Shown here in pieces: positions 1 to 11,118 of a stretch of DNA of 64,000 nt. Numbering within the stretch: position 1 is the first letter of the stretch; each line of letters starts with the position of its first letter. Below the pieces are notes generated by a model. It had not been told where the DNA came from and searched no databases. It worked only from the letters and a program-made list of their open reading frames with translations. Location of the stretch: NCBI RefSeq assembly GCF_003425685.1, contig NZ_QJKM01000003.1, positions 186,001 to 250,000 on the forward strand. Direction: 5' to 3'. This stretch comes from Rhizobium terrae. GTDB lineage: Bacteria > Pseudomonadota > Alphaproteobacteria > Rhizobiales > Rhizobiaceae. A program made the translations under genes and the position numbers.

Positions 1-1116
1 CTGCCGATCAAGGAACTCGGCGACCAAGCGCCGGAATACGACCGGCCTTGGGTCCAGTCGAACGGGCGGCAGCCCCTGCCCGCTTCCAAGGTCGCCGCTC
101 CCGCCAACTATGGCGAAGCGCTGCTGAAGCTCGTCGGTTCGGCCAACCAGTCCAGCCGCCGCTGGGTCTGGGAACAATACGACACGCTGATCCAGGGCAA
201 CTCGCTGCAGCGTCCCGGCGGCGATGCGGGCGTCGTGCGCGTCGAAAACCATCCGTCGAAGGCGCTCGCCTTTTCCTCCGACGTGACGCCGCGTTATGTC
301 GAGGCCGATCCGTTCGAAGGCGGCAAGCAGGCGGTCGCCGAATGCTGGCGCAATCTCGTTGCGACAGGCGCCGAACCGCTTGCTGCGACCGACAACCTCA
401 ATTTCGGCAATCCGGAAAAGCCGGAAATCATGGGTCAGCTCGTCGGCGCCATCAAAGGCATCGGCGAAGCCTGCAAGGCGCTCGACTTCCCGATCGTTTC
501 CGGCAACGTCTCGCTCTACAACGAGACGAACGGCATTGCGATCCTGCCGACCCCGACGATCGCCGGCGTCGGCCTGCTGCCCGACTGGCAGAAGATGGCA
601 AAGATCGGCTCCGCGAGGGACGGCGACAGACTGATCATGATCGGCACGGACGGCAGCCATCTTGGCGCGTCGGTTTACCTGCGCGACATTCTCGACACGA
701 TCGAAGGCCCGCCGCCGCAAGTCGATCTCGCCGCCGAGCGCCGCAACGGCGATTTCGTCCGTTCGCTCATCCGCAACGGCCAGGTGACCGCATGCCACGA
801 CATCTCGTCGGGCGGCCTGGCTATCGCGCTTGCAGAAATGGCGATGGCCTCGGCCAAGGGCATGAAGATCAGCCTGTCTGAACAGCGCGGCGCTGCCCAT
901 GCCCTGCTCTTCGGAGAGGACCAGGCCCGCTACGTGATCGCAGTGCCTGCCGACCTTGCCAATTTCGTGCAGGCGAGCGCGGAAAGCGCCGGCGTGCCGT
1001 TCCGCCCGCTCGGCGCCGTCGCAGGCCGCGAGCTCGTGGTCGACGATCTCATCAACGTAGCCGTCGAAGACCTTGCGAAGGCGCATGAATCCTGGTTCCC
1101 GACCTTCATGGCCTGA
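1..1116 (+). CDS. purL: Phosphoribosylformylglycinamidine synthase subunit PurL, 3' part
   Basis: Open from the first base of the window, so the start lies outside; the visible 371 residues are the C-terminal half of the small-type PurL. PurL makes FGAM from FGAR, ATP and ammonia in de novo purine synthesis, together with PurQ and PurS in the cytoplasm. The AIRS/PurM-like signatures are visible: a [10 protein letters not shown] stretch, the NFGNPEKPE loop, the [10 protein letters not shown] loop and the glycine-rich HDISSGGLA segment near the C-terminus. The frame runs unbroken to a TGA at 1114-1116, followed by a hairpin terminator. Confidence is high for identity; length and start cannot be judged. 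Confidence 0.96.
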   Translation: MPIKELGDQAPEYDRPWVQSNGRQPLPASKVAAPANYGEALLKLVGSANQSSRRWVWEQYDTLIQGNSLQRPGGDAGVVRVENHPSKALAFSSDVTPRYVEADPFEGGKQAVAECWRNLVATGAEPLAATDNLNFGNPEKPEIMGQLVGAIKGIGEACKALDFPIVSGNVSLYNETNGIAILPTPTIAGVGLLPDWQKMAKIGSARDGDRLIMIGTDGSHLGASVYLRDILDTIEGPPPQVDLAAERRNGDFVRSLIRNGQVTACHDISSGGLAIALAEMAMASAKGMKISLSEQRGAAHALLFGEDQARYVIAVPADLANFVQASAESAGVPFRPLGAVAGRELVVDDLINVAVEDLAKAHESWFPTFMA

Positions 1117-1152
1117 TCAACGGCAGGAGCCGCCTCAGCGGTGTGAGCGAAA

Positions 1153-1187
1153 GACGGCGGCAACCTTCGTGCGCCGTTTGAGTTTTT
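1153..1187 (+). terminator. Rho-independent terminator after purL
   Basis: Inverted repeat ACGGCG / CGCCGT (1154-1159 and 1172-1177) with a 12-base loop, followed by TTGAGTTTTT. It lies 37 bases after the purL stop. Confidence 0.6.
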
Positions 1188-1257
1188 AGGCAACTTCTTC
1201 ATCGTCCTCCTCCCCCGGTTTCAACCCGGAGACGAAGACGACGGCGGTGGTGCGACC

Positions 1258-1363
1258 TCAGAATCTCTAATACGCGGCGCGATCTTTCAGATTCGCTTGC
1301 CACGCTTCAGCATGCCGTTGTCGCAAAACCGCCGGATACTTTTGCGCGACAGGCCTTAGACAA
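1258..1363 (-). repeat. Dispersed intergenic repeat, copy 1 (reverse orientation)
   Basis: Within the 356-base gap between purL and the next gene. Read on the minus strand it shares an ordered set of blocks with 30846-30945: GGTTTTGCGAC, ACG-CATGC, TGAAGCG, GGCAAGCGAATCTGAA and GATCGCG. This copy lacks about a dozen bases present in the other, between CATGC and TGAAGCG. The blocks look like a repeat family common between genes of Rhizobiaceae (recalled, not searched). The rest of the gap (1188-1257 and 1364-1472) shows no gene; a ribosome-site-poor leader for the next gene is all I can see. Confidence 0.7.
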
Positions 1364-1472
1364 CGCGCCCACACCATCGTTTTTGCACACGTATTCAAGT
1401 GCCGGGGATTGATGGATGGGTACCCGGCGCGTATGCATCTGGATCCACTGAAATAGAAAACTGGGCACAGAA

Positions 1473-2156
1473 ATGCACAAGCCGATTCTGACCTGGCTCA
1501 GGTCATCGGGCCCGACCTGGCAATACAAGCGCATCTGGCTGGACGCGCTGATCGCCACTCTCTGCCTGAATGTCCTCGCCTACGTGATCTTCTCGAAGAT
1601 GGGTTTCACCACTTTCGAGATTTTCGAGGAGGACGGGCCCATCGAGGACCTTCAGTCTCTGGTGCTTGCCATCACCGTGGTGCTTGCCGTGCTTGCGGCA
1701 TTCAGGACGCGGATACTGGCACGTTTCATTGCAATCACCACCGCCTGCATCGCCGTGGTCTTCTTCATGCGTGAAATGCCGATATGCCGTGGAGATGTAA
1801 CGGTATATTGCGTATCAAAGACCTCGCTGCCGATTGTTCTCGGGGCGACGGCGCTCGTGCTGCTGATCGCCACCGTCCTCTTCGAGCTGCGCCATCGCGG
1901 CGGCCTATCCCGCGCCATTCATCCGCGCCTTTCCTGGCCGCTCGCTCTCATCGCGCTCATCCTGGCGGCCGGTCAGGCGGCCGAGCATTTCGATATCGTC
2001 GAGGCAGAGGAGACTTTCGAATCCTACGGTTTCATGGTTCTGATGATGAGTGCCGTCTGGCTTTTCCGCTTCTCGCGAAAGCAGCCCGTCGAGCCCCTCA
2101 AAGTGCGCGCCCGGGCAGGTTTCCACAAGCTGATGCATCCTCTGTCACATCGGTGA
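1473..2156 (+). CDS. Integral membrane protein of unknown function
   Basis: A 227-residue protein with about six hydrophobic segments: roughly residues 25-44, 62-80, 83-103, 120-140, 150-168 and a weaker one near 186-200. An acidic FEEDGPIEDLQS stretch follows the first segment and an HFDIVEAEETFESYG stretch lies before the last; the pattern recalls a small family of bacterial membrane proteins with conserved acidic loops. No catalytic motif is recognised. It stands alone between purL and bolA and reads in the same direction as both. The start ATG at 1473 is the first in frame and lacks a strong ribosome site. Function unknown. Confidence 0.75.
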   Translation: MHKPILTWLRSSGPTWQYKRIWLDALIATLCLNVLAYVIFSKMGFTTFEIFEEDGPIEDLQSLVLAITVVLAVLAAFRTRILARFIAITTACIAVVFFMREMPICRGDVTVYCVSKTSLPIVLGATALVLLIATVLFELRHRGGLSRAIHPRLSWPLALIALILAAGQAAEHFDIVEAEETFESYGFMVLMMSAVWLFRFSRKQPVEPLKVRARAGFHKLMHPLSHR

Positions 2157-2257
2157 GGTAGCGCCCTCTCCTGCTTTGACCGGAACGAAGCTTTGAGGCA
2201 CTCTGTTCTAAACAAAAGGTTCCGCGTGAGTCCGCGGAAGGGAAAAGGGATGACAAC

Positions 2258-2494
2258 ATGGCTATGAGACCCGGTGAAATCGAAGATCTGATCAAGGCCG
2301 GCATTCCCGGCGCCAAGGTCACCATCCGGGATCTGGCGGGCGACGGTGATCACTATGCCGCCGAAGTCGTAGCGGAAGCCTTCCGCGGCAAGAGCCGGGT
2401 GCAGCAGCATCAGATGGTCTATGAGGCCCTGAAGGGCAATATGGGCGGTGTGCTGCATGCCCTGGCGTTGCAGACATCGGCTCCGGCTGAGTGA
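2258..2494 (+). CDS. bolA: BolA family protein
   Basis: A 78-residue protein matching the short, YrbA/IbaG-like class of BolA proteins (usually 75-90 residues). It has the expected fold pattern, with a VTIRDLAGDGDHYAAEVV strand-turn region and the RVQQHQMVYEAL helix that carries the conserved histidine. BolA proteins pair with CGFS monothiol glutaredoxins to handle [2Fe-2S] clusters, and such a glutaredoxin lies 900 bases downstream on the same strand. An AAAGGGA ribosome site precedes ATG 2258. A second in-frame ATG at 2264 is possible. Confidence 0.93.
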   Translation: MAMRPGEIEDLIKAGIPGAKVTIRDLAGDGDHYAAEVVAEAFRGKSRVQQHQMVYEALKGNMGGVLHALALQTSAPAE

Positions 2495-2501
2495 CCGCTC
2501 C

Positions 2502-2747
2502 ATGTCCGACCTTATCAAGCAAATCGTCACCGGCCTCGTGGAAAACGCGGTCAAGGAGCTTCTCGGCAAGTCGCACGGACGTACCGCTTCCAAGCGCAAG
2601 AAACGCCGGACTCGTTCGGCCACCACTCGCTCCGCGACGACCGGCCGTTTCGTGAAGAAGAAAACCACCCGCACCGCCAAGCCGGCGCGCAAACAGGTCA
2701 GCCGCCGGCGCACCGCCGCCAGCCGCAGCAGGCAGCGCAGCTGCTGA
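2502..2747 (+). CDS. Small very basic two-part protein
   Basis: An 81-residue protein starting 7 bases after the bolA stop. Residues 1-22 (MSDLIKQIVTGLVENAVKEL) form an amphipathic helix. From residue 23 on, the chain is dominated by Lys, Arg, Thr and Ser (RTASKRKKRRTRS, TRTAKPARKQVSRRR), like histone-H1-type tails. Such tails bind nucleic acids or polyanions, but no family is recognised with certainty. The close spacing to bolA and to the next gene (7 bases on each side) suggests translation from one mRNA. Real coding is supported by this packing and by the ATG context; its function is unknown. Confidence 0.7.
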   Translation: MSDLIKQIVTGLVENAVKELLGKSHGRTASKRKKRRTRSATTRSATTGRFVKKKTTRTAKPARKQVSRRRTAASRSRQRSC

Positions 2748-2754
2748 CCGTCCC

Positions 2755-3297
2755 ATGAAGGCCGCCGCTCTCCTTGCCTCATCCCTGTTCGTTATGGCTG
2801 ACGCCGCCTCTGCACAGGACGTCGAATGCCATTCCAACAAGGATTTTCTCGTTGCCGCTAAATCCTATCAGGACGAGGCCGGTTCGCAGTTCGCCGTCAC
2901 CGCGCTGGCCGGCAAGCCGAAACCGGCCAAATGCGTCTTCGATATGAGGAAGGCGGATTTCGTCATCGGAACACCGGGCGACCCGCTCTGGTTCGGCGAA
3001 CAGTCCGGCAACCTGCTGATCCTCTCCCGGTCCACCGGCCCCGAAGGCGATCTCGTGATCTACGACCTGAAGACGCGCAAGGCGATCCTCGACGTTCCCT
3101 CCGACGACTATGCGCTCGAAAACGGCAGGCTGACCTTCTGGCAGCGCACTGCGCAGGCGACACGGAAGAACTGCCCGAGCTTTGCCCGGAACAAGGCGAA
3201 CGGCATGGGATCGGTCATTTCCGTCGAGAAAACCTTCGACTTTGCAGCCAATACGGTAAAGGATACCGGCAGGAGCCGCTGCGACGCCACCCAATAA
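2755..3297 (+). CDS. Exported hypothetical protein
   Basis: A 180-residue protein with a signal peptide of about 21 residues ([20 protein letters not shown], then QDVEC), so it is probably periplasmic. The mature part has four cysteines (in VECHSN, AKCVFD, KNCPSF and SRCDA), which could form two disulfides. No catalytic motif is recognised. It begins 7 bases after the small basic protein and lies between bolA and grxD, so it is probably co-transcribed with them, although an exported protein has no obvious role in cytoplasmic Fe-S handling. Confidence 0.75.
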   Translation: MKAAALLASSLFVMADAASAQDVECHSNKDFLVAAKSYQDEAGSQFAVTALAGKPKPAKCVFDMRKADFVIGTPGDPLWFGEQSGNLLILSRSTGPEGDLVIYDLKTRKAILDVPSDDYALENGRLTFWQRTAQATRKNCPSFARNKANGMGSVISVEKTFDFAANTVKDTGRSRCDATQ

Positions 3298-3403
3298 CCA
3301 TGGCCGGCGGACTATTCCGCTGGAATTCCGGCGGGCAGGTTGCTATCTAGAGAAAATTCAAGCAGCGCAGCGGTCCTTGAAACCGCATGTGAAAGGACAG
3401 GAT

Positions 3404-3739
3404 ATGAGCGGAATTCACGAACTCATCGACAACGAAGTGAAGACGAACGACGTGGTTCTCTTCATGAAGGGCACGCCGCAGTTCCCGCAGTGTGGTTTCT
3501 CCGGCCAGGTGGTGCAGATCCTCGACTATCTCGGCCTCGACTACAAGGGCGTGAACGTGCTCGCCGACGCGGAAATCCGCCAGGGCATCAAGGACTACTC
3601 GAACTGGCCGACCATTCCGCAGCTTTATGTCAAGGGCGAGTTCATCGGCGGCTGCGATATCGTCCGCGAGATGTTCCAATCCGGAGAGCTGCAGACTCAC
3701 CTGCAGGAACAGGGCATCGCCGTGCGCGGCGCAGCCTGA
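3404..3739 (+). CDS. grxD: Monothiol glutaredoxin, Grx4 family
   Basis: A 111-residue single-domain glutaredoxin with the monothiol CGFS active site (Cys30), the KGTPQFPQ lead-in, the [19 protein letters not shown] glutathione-binding and TVP-like region, and typical Grx4 length. Members bind a glutathione-ligated [2Fe-2S] cluster, transfer it to acceptor proteins and partner with BolA, which is encoded just upstream. The start at 3404 is chosen because GAAAGGACAGG precedes it; a longer frame from 3377 would add nine residues unlike the family. Confidence 0.95.
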   Translation: MSGIHELIDNEVKTNDVVLFMKGTPQFPQCGFSGQVVQILDYLGLDYKGVNVLADAEIRQGIKDYSNWPTIPQLYVKGEFIGGCDIVREMFQSGELQTHLQEQGIAVRGAA

Positions 3740-3779
3740 TACTTTCCGGGCGCCGCCCGGCGAAATCAAAGATATTTTC

Positions 3780-3808
3780 AAGGCGCCGCTCCCAACGGCG
3801 CCTTTGAC
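3780..3808 (+). terminator. Hairpin terminator after grxD
   Basis: Perfect nine-base stem AAGGCGCCG / CGGCGCCTT (3780-3788, 3796-3804) with a 7-base loop and a short T run. It sits only about 20 bases before the GTG start of the exporter gene, so read-through or a very short leader is implied. Confidence 0.6.
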
Positions 3809-3826
3809 GTTGTTTAGGAAATTGCT

Positions 3827-5074
3827 GTGACACATTCTTCACAAACGGCCCCGGACCGCCTGCCCGGCATGGGACGCGCCGAATTCATTGCCATGATGGC
3901 AATGCTCATGGCCCTCAACGCCCTTGCCATCGATATCATGCTTCCCGGCCTTCAGGAGATCGGAGCATCGCTCGGGGTTGAAAACGAGAACCACCGCCAA
4001 TATGTGGTTTCAGCCTATATCTTCGGGCTCGGCGCAATGCAGCTTCTTTACGGTCCCTTGTCCGACCGTTTCGGACGCCGCAGGCCGATGATCTTCGGCA
4101 TCTTCGTCTATGTGCTCTGCGCCATCGGCATTGTCGTCGTCCCCTCCTTCGGGGCGATGCTGGCGCTGCGCTTCATACAGGGTGCGGGAGCCGCCGCGAC
4201 GCGGGTCGTTACCGTCTCCATCGTGCGCGACGTATTCGGCGGCCGCGCGATGGCGGAGGTCATGTCGCTGATCATGATGGTGTTCATGGTCGTGCCGATC
4301 ATCGCGCCGGGCACGGGCCAGCTCATCATGTTCCTCGGCAACTGGCACCTGATCTTCCTGTTCATGGCGATCGTCTCGTCCGGCATCGGTCTGTGGATGT
4401 ATTACCGCCTCCCCGAAACGCTCGATCCCGCCGACGTGCGGCCGTTCACGCTCTCGTCCATCCTCGACGGTTTCCGGATCGTGCTCACCAATCGCATCGC
4501 ACTCTGCTACACGATCGCCAGCACCTTCATCTTCGGCGCGATGTTCGGCTTCATCAACTCCGCGCAGCAGATCTACGTGGGGATCTACGAGCTCGGCATT
4601 TGGTTCCCGGTCGCATTCGCAGCCGTCGCCGTCTTCATGTCGACTGCGTCCTTCCTGAACTCCCGTTTCGTCGGACGGTTCGGAATGCGGCGTCTGTCGC
4701 ACGGTTCTCTCATCGGCTTCATCACCATCACCTTCCTCTGGATGATGGTACAGGTGTTCGGCCCGCAGCCGATGCCGATCCTGCTGTTCCTGACGTTCTT
4801 TGCGCTTGCCATGTTCCAGTTCGGCTGGATCGGCGCGAACTTCAATTCGCTTGCCATGGAGCCGCTCGGCCACGTTGCCGGCACGGCTTCGGCGGTGCTG
4901 GGTTTCATGAGCACCGTGGGCGGCGCGCTGATCGGCGTCGCGATCGGCCAGGCCTTCGACGGCACGGCCCTGCCGCTGGTCGCCGGCTTCTTCACTGTCT
5001 CCATCGTCGGGCTCGTCTTCGTGCTGATCGGCGAAAAGGGAAAGCTCTTCCAGCCGCACAATCCGCCGATCTGA
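3827..5074 (+). CDS. MFS multidrug exporter, Bcr/CflA type
   Basis: A 415-residue permease with 12 predicted membrane spans. The family signatures are visible: DIMLPGLQEIGASL in helix 1, the GPLSDRFGRRRPM motif A between helices 2 and 3, and RFIQGAGAAATRV in helix 4. This is the drug:H+ antiporter DHA1 group (Bcr/CflA), which expels antibiotics or metabolites using the proton gradient. The GTG start at 3827 is supported by AGGAA six bases before it. It is convergent with the inositol-phosphatase-like gene and shares a bidirectional terminator with it. The substrate cannot be read from sequence. Confidence 0.9.
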   Translation: MTHSSQTAPDRLPGMGRAEFIAMMAMLMALNALAIDIMLPGLQEIGASLGVENENHRQYVVSAYIFGLGAMQLLYGPLSDRFGRRRPMIFGIFVYVLCAIGIVVVPSFGAMLALRFIQGAGAAATRVVTVSIVRDVFGGRAMAEVMSLIMMVFMVVPIIAPGTGQLIMFLGNWHLIFLFMAIVSSGIGLWMYYRLPETLDPADVRPFTLSSILDGFRIVLTNRIALCYTIASTFIFGAMFGFINSAQQIYVGIYELGIWFPVAFAAVAVFMSTASFLNSRFVGRFGMRRLSHGSLIGFITITFLWMMVQVFGPQPMPILLFLTFFALAMFQFGWIGANFNSLAMEPLGHVAGTASAVLGFMSTVGGALIGVAIGQAFDGTALPLVAGFFTVSIVGLVFVLIGEKGKLFQPHNPPI

Positions 5075-5091
5075 ACGAAGCTGATCGCCAA

Positions 5092-5117
5092 AAAAGGCCG
5101 GATCGCTCCGGCCTTTT
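5092..5117. terminator. Bidirectional terminator between convergent genes
   Basis: Eleven-base perfect stem AAAAGGCCGGA / TCCGGCCTTTT with a TCGC loop. The A and T ends serve both strands, between the exporter and the phosphatase-like gene. Confidence 0.85.
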
Positions 5118-5121
5118 CTGT

Positions 5122-5946
5122 TCAGTACCCGATGATCTCGTCGCGTAGCACTCGCCAACTTTCCTTGTCGGTCGCGACCAGCAGACCGCCGTCCACATGG
5201 TGCGGCAGGTAAGGCGAACCATCGAGGCGCGCCCCGTAACCGCCGGCTTCCGCGGCGATCAGCGTTCCGGCCAGATGATCCCATGGCATCAGCTTGTTGT
5301 AGAGCATGAACTGCACGTGGCCGCCGGCAAACGTGCGGTATTCGTGTGCCGCGCAGCGGTAGTTGGCAAAGAAACGTACCTTGGCGAGATTGCCCAAAAT
5401 GCGCTCGCGCTCCTCACCGAAAAAATAGCCGGGTGACGCCATGCCGACCATCGCGTCGAGCGGCCGCGCTTCGGCCACCGAGAGGCGTACCGTTTCGCCG
5501 TCGGGCCTTTTCAGAAAAGCCCCCGCCCCCCGTTCCGCCATCACCCAGTCGTCGCCCATCGGATCGTAGATGATGCCGGCAGCCGTCTCGCCCTTCCAGA
5601 TGACCGAAGCCATGACGCCGAAAGCAGGAATGCCGGAGGCGAAATTGAAGGTGCCGTCGACCGGATCGACCACGACTGCAAAATCCGCATCGGCCAATCT
5701 GCTCAGCAGCCCCGGATCGGCCGCAACCGACTCCTCGCCCACGAACAGCGCATCGGGCGCAATCGCATCGATCTCCCGCCGGATCAGCCGCTCCGCCGCC
5801 TCGTCGGCCTCTGTCACCAGGTCCGTCGGCTCGCTCTTCGAGCGGATATCGCCGCTACCGAGCCGCCGGAAACGCGGCAGGATTTCAGTCTTGGCGGCAA
5901 GCCGCAAAAGGTCGGCAAGCTTCGTGACGTCGAGCGGCAAGGTCAT
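5122..5946 (-). CDS. Inositol monophosphatase family protein
   Basis: A 274-residue protein with the metal-binding motifs of the IMPase/FBPase/CysQ superfamily: the GEES glutamate, DPVDGTFNF (DPxDGT, two metal ligands and the substrate contact) and the C-terminal PWDHLAGTLIAAEAGG (WDxxAG). These Mg2+-dependent enzymes hydrolyse phosphate monoesters such as myo-inositol phosphate, histidinol phosphate or PAP; which one applies here cannot be decided. It lies 24 bases after ttcA on the same strand, so it is probably the second gene of a ttcA operon. Length is typical. Confidence 0.88.
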   Translation of the reverse strand: MTLPLDVTKLADLLRLAAKTEILPRFRRLGSGDIRSKSEPTDLVTEADEAAERLIRREIDAIAPDALFVGEESVAADPGLLSRLADADFAVVVDPVDGTFNFASGIPAFGVMASVIWKGETAAGIIYDPMGDDWVMAERGAGAFLKRPDGETVRLSVAEARPLDAMVGMASPGYFFGEERERILGNLAKVRFFANYRCAAHEYRTFAGGHVQFMLYNKLMPWDHLAGTLIAAEAGGYGARLDGSPYLPHHVDGGLLVATDKESWRVLRDEIIGY

Positions 5947-5970
5947 GGAAAAGTCTCTTGGCAGAAGGGT

Positions 5971-6837
5971 TCAGATAGTCGGAGCGACCTGGAGGCCGGA
6001 AAAGTCGAAAAGGTTCGGGTCGAGAAGATGGGACGGGTTCACATGCGCAAGCGCGCGCAGCATCGTGTCCTTGCGGCCCGGCATGCGTGCCTCGATATCG
6101 GCAAACATCTGCTTCATGGCGTTGCGCTGCAGCCCGTCCTGCGAGCCGCAAAGATCGCAGGGAATGATCGGGAACTGCATGGCAGTCGCGAACTTCGCAA
6201 GATCGTCCTCGGCGCAATAGGCGAGCGGGCGCAGCACCATCAGGTCGCCCTCGTCGTTCAGGAGCTTTGCCGGCATGCCGGCAAGCCGTCCGCCATGGAA
6301 GAAATTCATGAAGAAGGTTTCGAGAATGTCCTCCCGGTGGTGGCCGAGAACCAGCGCGTCGCAGTCCTCCTCACGCGCGATCCGGTAAAGATTGCCGCGC
6401 CTGAGCCTCGAACAGAGCGAGCAATAGGTGGCGCCTTCCGGCACCTTCTCCTTCACGATCGAATAGGTGTCGCGGTACTCGATCCGGTGCTTCACGCCGA
6501 TCGAGGCGAGATAGTCCGGCAGGATGTGTTTCGGGAAATTCGGCTGGCCCTGATCGAGATTGCAGGCAATCAGCTCCACAGGCAACAGACCGCGCCATTG
6601 CAGATCGAGAAGCACGGCCAGCAGCGAGTAGGAGTCCTTGCCGCCGGAAAGGCCGATCAGCCAGCGCTTCTGGCCCTTCAGCATGCCGAAATCGTCGAAG
6701 GCCTGACGCACCTGGCGCAGCAGCCGCTTGCGCAGCTTGTTGAACGAAACGGAGTTCGGCGCATCGCGAAAAAGCGTCGGCACGAGCCCGTTCACGGCCT
6801 CTTCCAGCTCATTCTCGATCCTGGCGTTCACGCCCAT
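5971..6837 (-). CDS. ttcA: tRNA 2-thiocytidine(32) synthetase TtcA
   Basis: A 288-residue member of the PP-loop ATPase superfamily. It has the GLSGGKDS pyrophosphatase loop near residue 63, the first CxxC pair in [11 protein letters not shown] and the second in IPCDLCGSQ, the arrangement that holds the Fe-S cluster of TtcA. The enzyme adenylates C32 of certain tRNAs and inserts sulfur. The C-terminal segment [13 protein letters not shown] is also typical. The start ATG at 6837 gives the family length. The gene lies 52 bases downstream of alaS on the same strand. Confidence 0.95.
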   Translation of the reverse strand: MGVNARIENELEEAVNGLVPTLFRDAPNSVSFNKLRKRLLRQVRQAFDDFGMLKGQKRWLIGLSGGKDSYSLLAVLLDLQWRGLLPVELIACNLDQGQPNFPKHILPDYLASIGVKHRIEYRDTYSIVKEKVPEGATYCSLCSRLRRGNLYRIAREEDCDALVLGHHREDILETFFMNFFHGGRLAGMPAKLLNDEGDLMVLRPLAYCAEDDLAKFATAMQFPIIPCDLCGSQDGLQRNAMKQMFADIEARMPGRKDTMLRALAHVNPSHLLDPNLFDFSGLQVAPTI

Positions 6838-6889
6838 TCGTCTTCCCTCAAAGCGGCGAAGCGGGCCGAGCCCGCTTCACGTATCGTCA

Positions 6890-9553
<2,664 letters not shown>

Positions 9554-9711
9554 GCTAGGCCCTTTTTACCGCCGGATGCGGTCACGTTATTCGAAAACCA
9601 AAGGCTTGTATCGCCCACGCCCACAACTGTCCAGCCGGACCGCCGTCTTAGATCGTTTTGCGCAATCTCCAACGGAAGACTGCAAAACACCTTTTCGGAA
9701 ACTGCCCCGAT

Positions 9712-9757
9712 CCAAAGAGAAACCGGCCGCGCATCTCTCCATGCACGGCCGGTTCGA
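9712..9757 (-). terminator. Terminator after recA
   Basis: Stem AACCGGCCG / CGGCCGGTT (9721-9729, 9746-9754) with an inner GCAT/ATGC pair. On the minus strand it is followed by TCTCTTTGG. It lies about 30 bases beyond the recA stop. Confidence 0.75.
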
Positions 9758-9785
9758 AGTAAGCGGTCGAGTGCGGCGGAACCGC

Positions 9786-10874
9786 TTACATATCTGCTGC
9801 GACGTCCCCGTCGTCGGCATCCGGTCCGCCATTCTGCAGGAAGCGGTCGGCGATCAGACCGGCATTCTGGCGGAGCGACATTTCGATCTCGCGGGCGAGC
9901 TCTGGATTGTCACGCAGGAAGAGCTTTGCGTTTTCGCGGCCCTGGCCGAGGCGCTGGCTGTTGTAGGAGAACCAGGCACCGGACTTCTCGACGATACCGG
10001 CCTTGACGCCGAGGTCGATCAGTTCGCCGGTCTTGGACACGCCTTCGCCATACATGATGTCGAATTCGACCTGCTTGAAGGGAGGCGCCATCTTGTTCTT
10101 GACGACCTTCACGCGGGTCTGGTTGCCGATCACCTCCTCGCGCTCCTTGACCTGGCCGATACGGCGGATGTCGAGGCGGACGGAGGCATAGAACTTCAGC
10201 GCGTTGCCACCGGTCGTCGTTTCCGGCGAACCGAACATGACGCCGATCTTCATGCGGATCTGGTTGATGAAGATCACCATCGTATTCGATTTGGAGATCG
10301 ACGCCGTCAGCTTGCGCAATGCCTGGCTCATCAGGCGCGCCTGGAGGCCCGGCAGGTTGTCCCCCATCTCACCTTCGATTTCGGCGCGCGGCGTCAGCGC
10401 GGCAACCGAGTCGACGACGAGGACGTCGACGGCGCCGGAGCGAACCAGCGTATCGGTGATTTCGAGCGCCTGCTCGCCAGTGTCCGGCTGGGAGATCAAA
10501 AGGTTCTGCAGATCGACGCCGAGCTTGCGGGCGTAGACCGGATCGAGCGCGTGTTCCGCATCGACGAAGGCGCAGATGCCGCCCTTCTTCTGGGCTTCGG
10601 CAATCGTCTGCAGCGCGAGCGTCGTCTTGCCCGAGCTTTCCGGACCGTAGATTTCGATGATGCGGCCCTTGGGCAGGCCACCGATGCCGAGCGCGATATC
10701 GAGGCTAAGAGAGCCGGTGGAAACCGTCTCAATCTCGACAATGCTCTCGTTCGCACCGAGCTTCATGATCGATCCTTTGCCGAAGGATCTTTCGATCTGC
10801 GACAGTGCCGCTTCCAGCGCCTTGCTCTTATCCACGCCCTTATCCTCTACCAGCCGCAATGTGTTCTGTGCCAT
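9786..10874 (-). CDS. recA: Recombinase RecA
   Basis: A 362-residue RecA with the Walker [14 protein letters not shown], Walker [10 protein letters not shown], the loop-2 region [27 protein letters not shown] and a short acidic C-terminal tail ([11 protein letters not shown]). It forms the DNA filament for homologous recombination and triggers LexA cleavage in the SOS response. Two LexA-type operators lie upstream (10944-10960 and 11003-11017). The start ATG at 10874 gives the alphaproteobacterial N-terminus [13 protein letters not shown] single-gene unit ended by the hairpin at 9712-9757. Confidence 0.99.
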   Translation of the reverse strand: MAQNTLRLVEDKGVDKSKALEAALSQIERSFGKGSIMKLGANESIVEIETVSTGSLSLDIALGIGGLPKGRIIEIYGPESSGKTTLALQTIAEAQKKGGICAFVDAEHALDPVYARKLGVDLQNLLISQPDTGEQALEITDTLVRSGAVDVLVVDSVAALTPRAEIEGEMGDNLPGLQARLMSQALRKLTASISKSNTMVIFINQIRMKIGVMFGSPETTTGGNALKFYASVRLDIRRIGQVKEREEVIGNQTRVKVVKNKMAPPFKQVEFDIMYGEGVSKTGELIDLGVKAGIVEKSGAWFSYNSQRLGQGRENAKLFLRDNPELAREIEMSLRQNAGLIADRFLQNGGPDADDGDVAADM

Positions 10875-10943
10875 GTGATCCCACCTTTAGGTTATTGCCG
10901 CCGCGCAAGCAATGAAGCAGCCGATAAAGGTGATGTACTCTAT

Positions 10944-10960
10944 TTGTTCTCATTTCGCAA
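10944..10960 (-). promoter_or_regulatory. SOS (LexA) operator upstream of recA
   Basis: TTG-N11-CAA with the inner sequence GTTC-N7-GCAA, 70 bases before the recA start. This is the form described for the Rhizobium etli recA operator (TTGN11CAA). A very good match by position and pattern. Confidence 0.75.
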
Positions 10961-11002
10961 GAGCCGATCAAGAGATTGACTTCAAATAGTTATTCCGATT
11001 CT

Positions 11003-11017
11003 GTTCCCGTCCTGTTC
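11003..11017. promoter_or_regulatory. Second LexA-type direct repeat upstream of recA
   Basis: A perfect GTTC-N7-GTTC, the alphaproteobacterial LexA consensus, about 130 bases before the recA start and 43 bases from the first site. It may be an auxiliary operator, or chance in this GTTC-rich stretch. Confidence 0.45.
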
Positions 11018-11118
11018 CGCATATTGCCGCTGTGGAAAATTCTCGTTTGAAAACAACCACTCGCGGCGATCCGCGAGCCGGATTCGCAATCTCGAAAAAG
11101 TTTGCCCAAATGCGATTC

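Noticed and set aside
3347..3835. Minus-strand frame over grxD
   Set aside because: Fully covered by the grxD gene with its CGFS motif; no support of its own.
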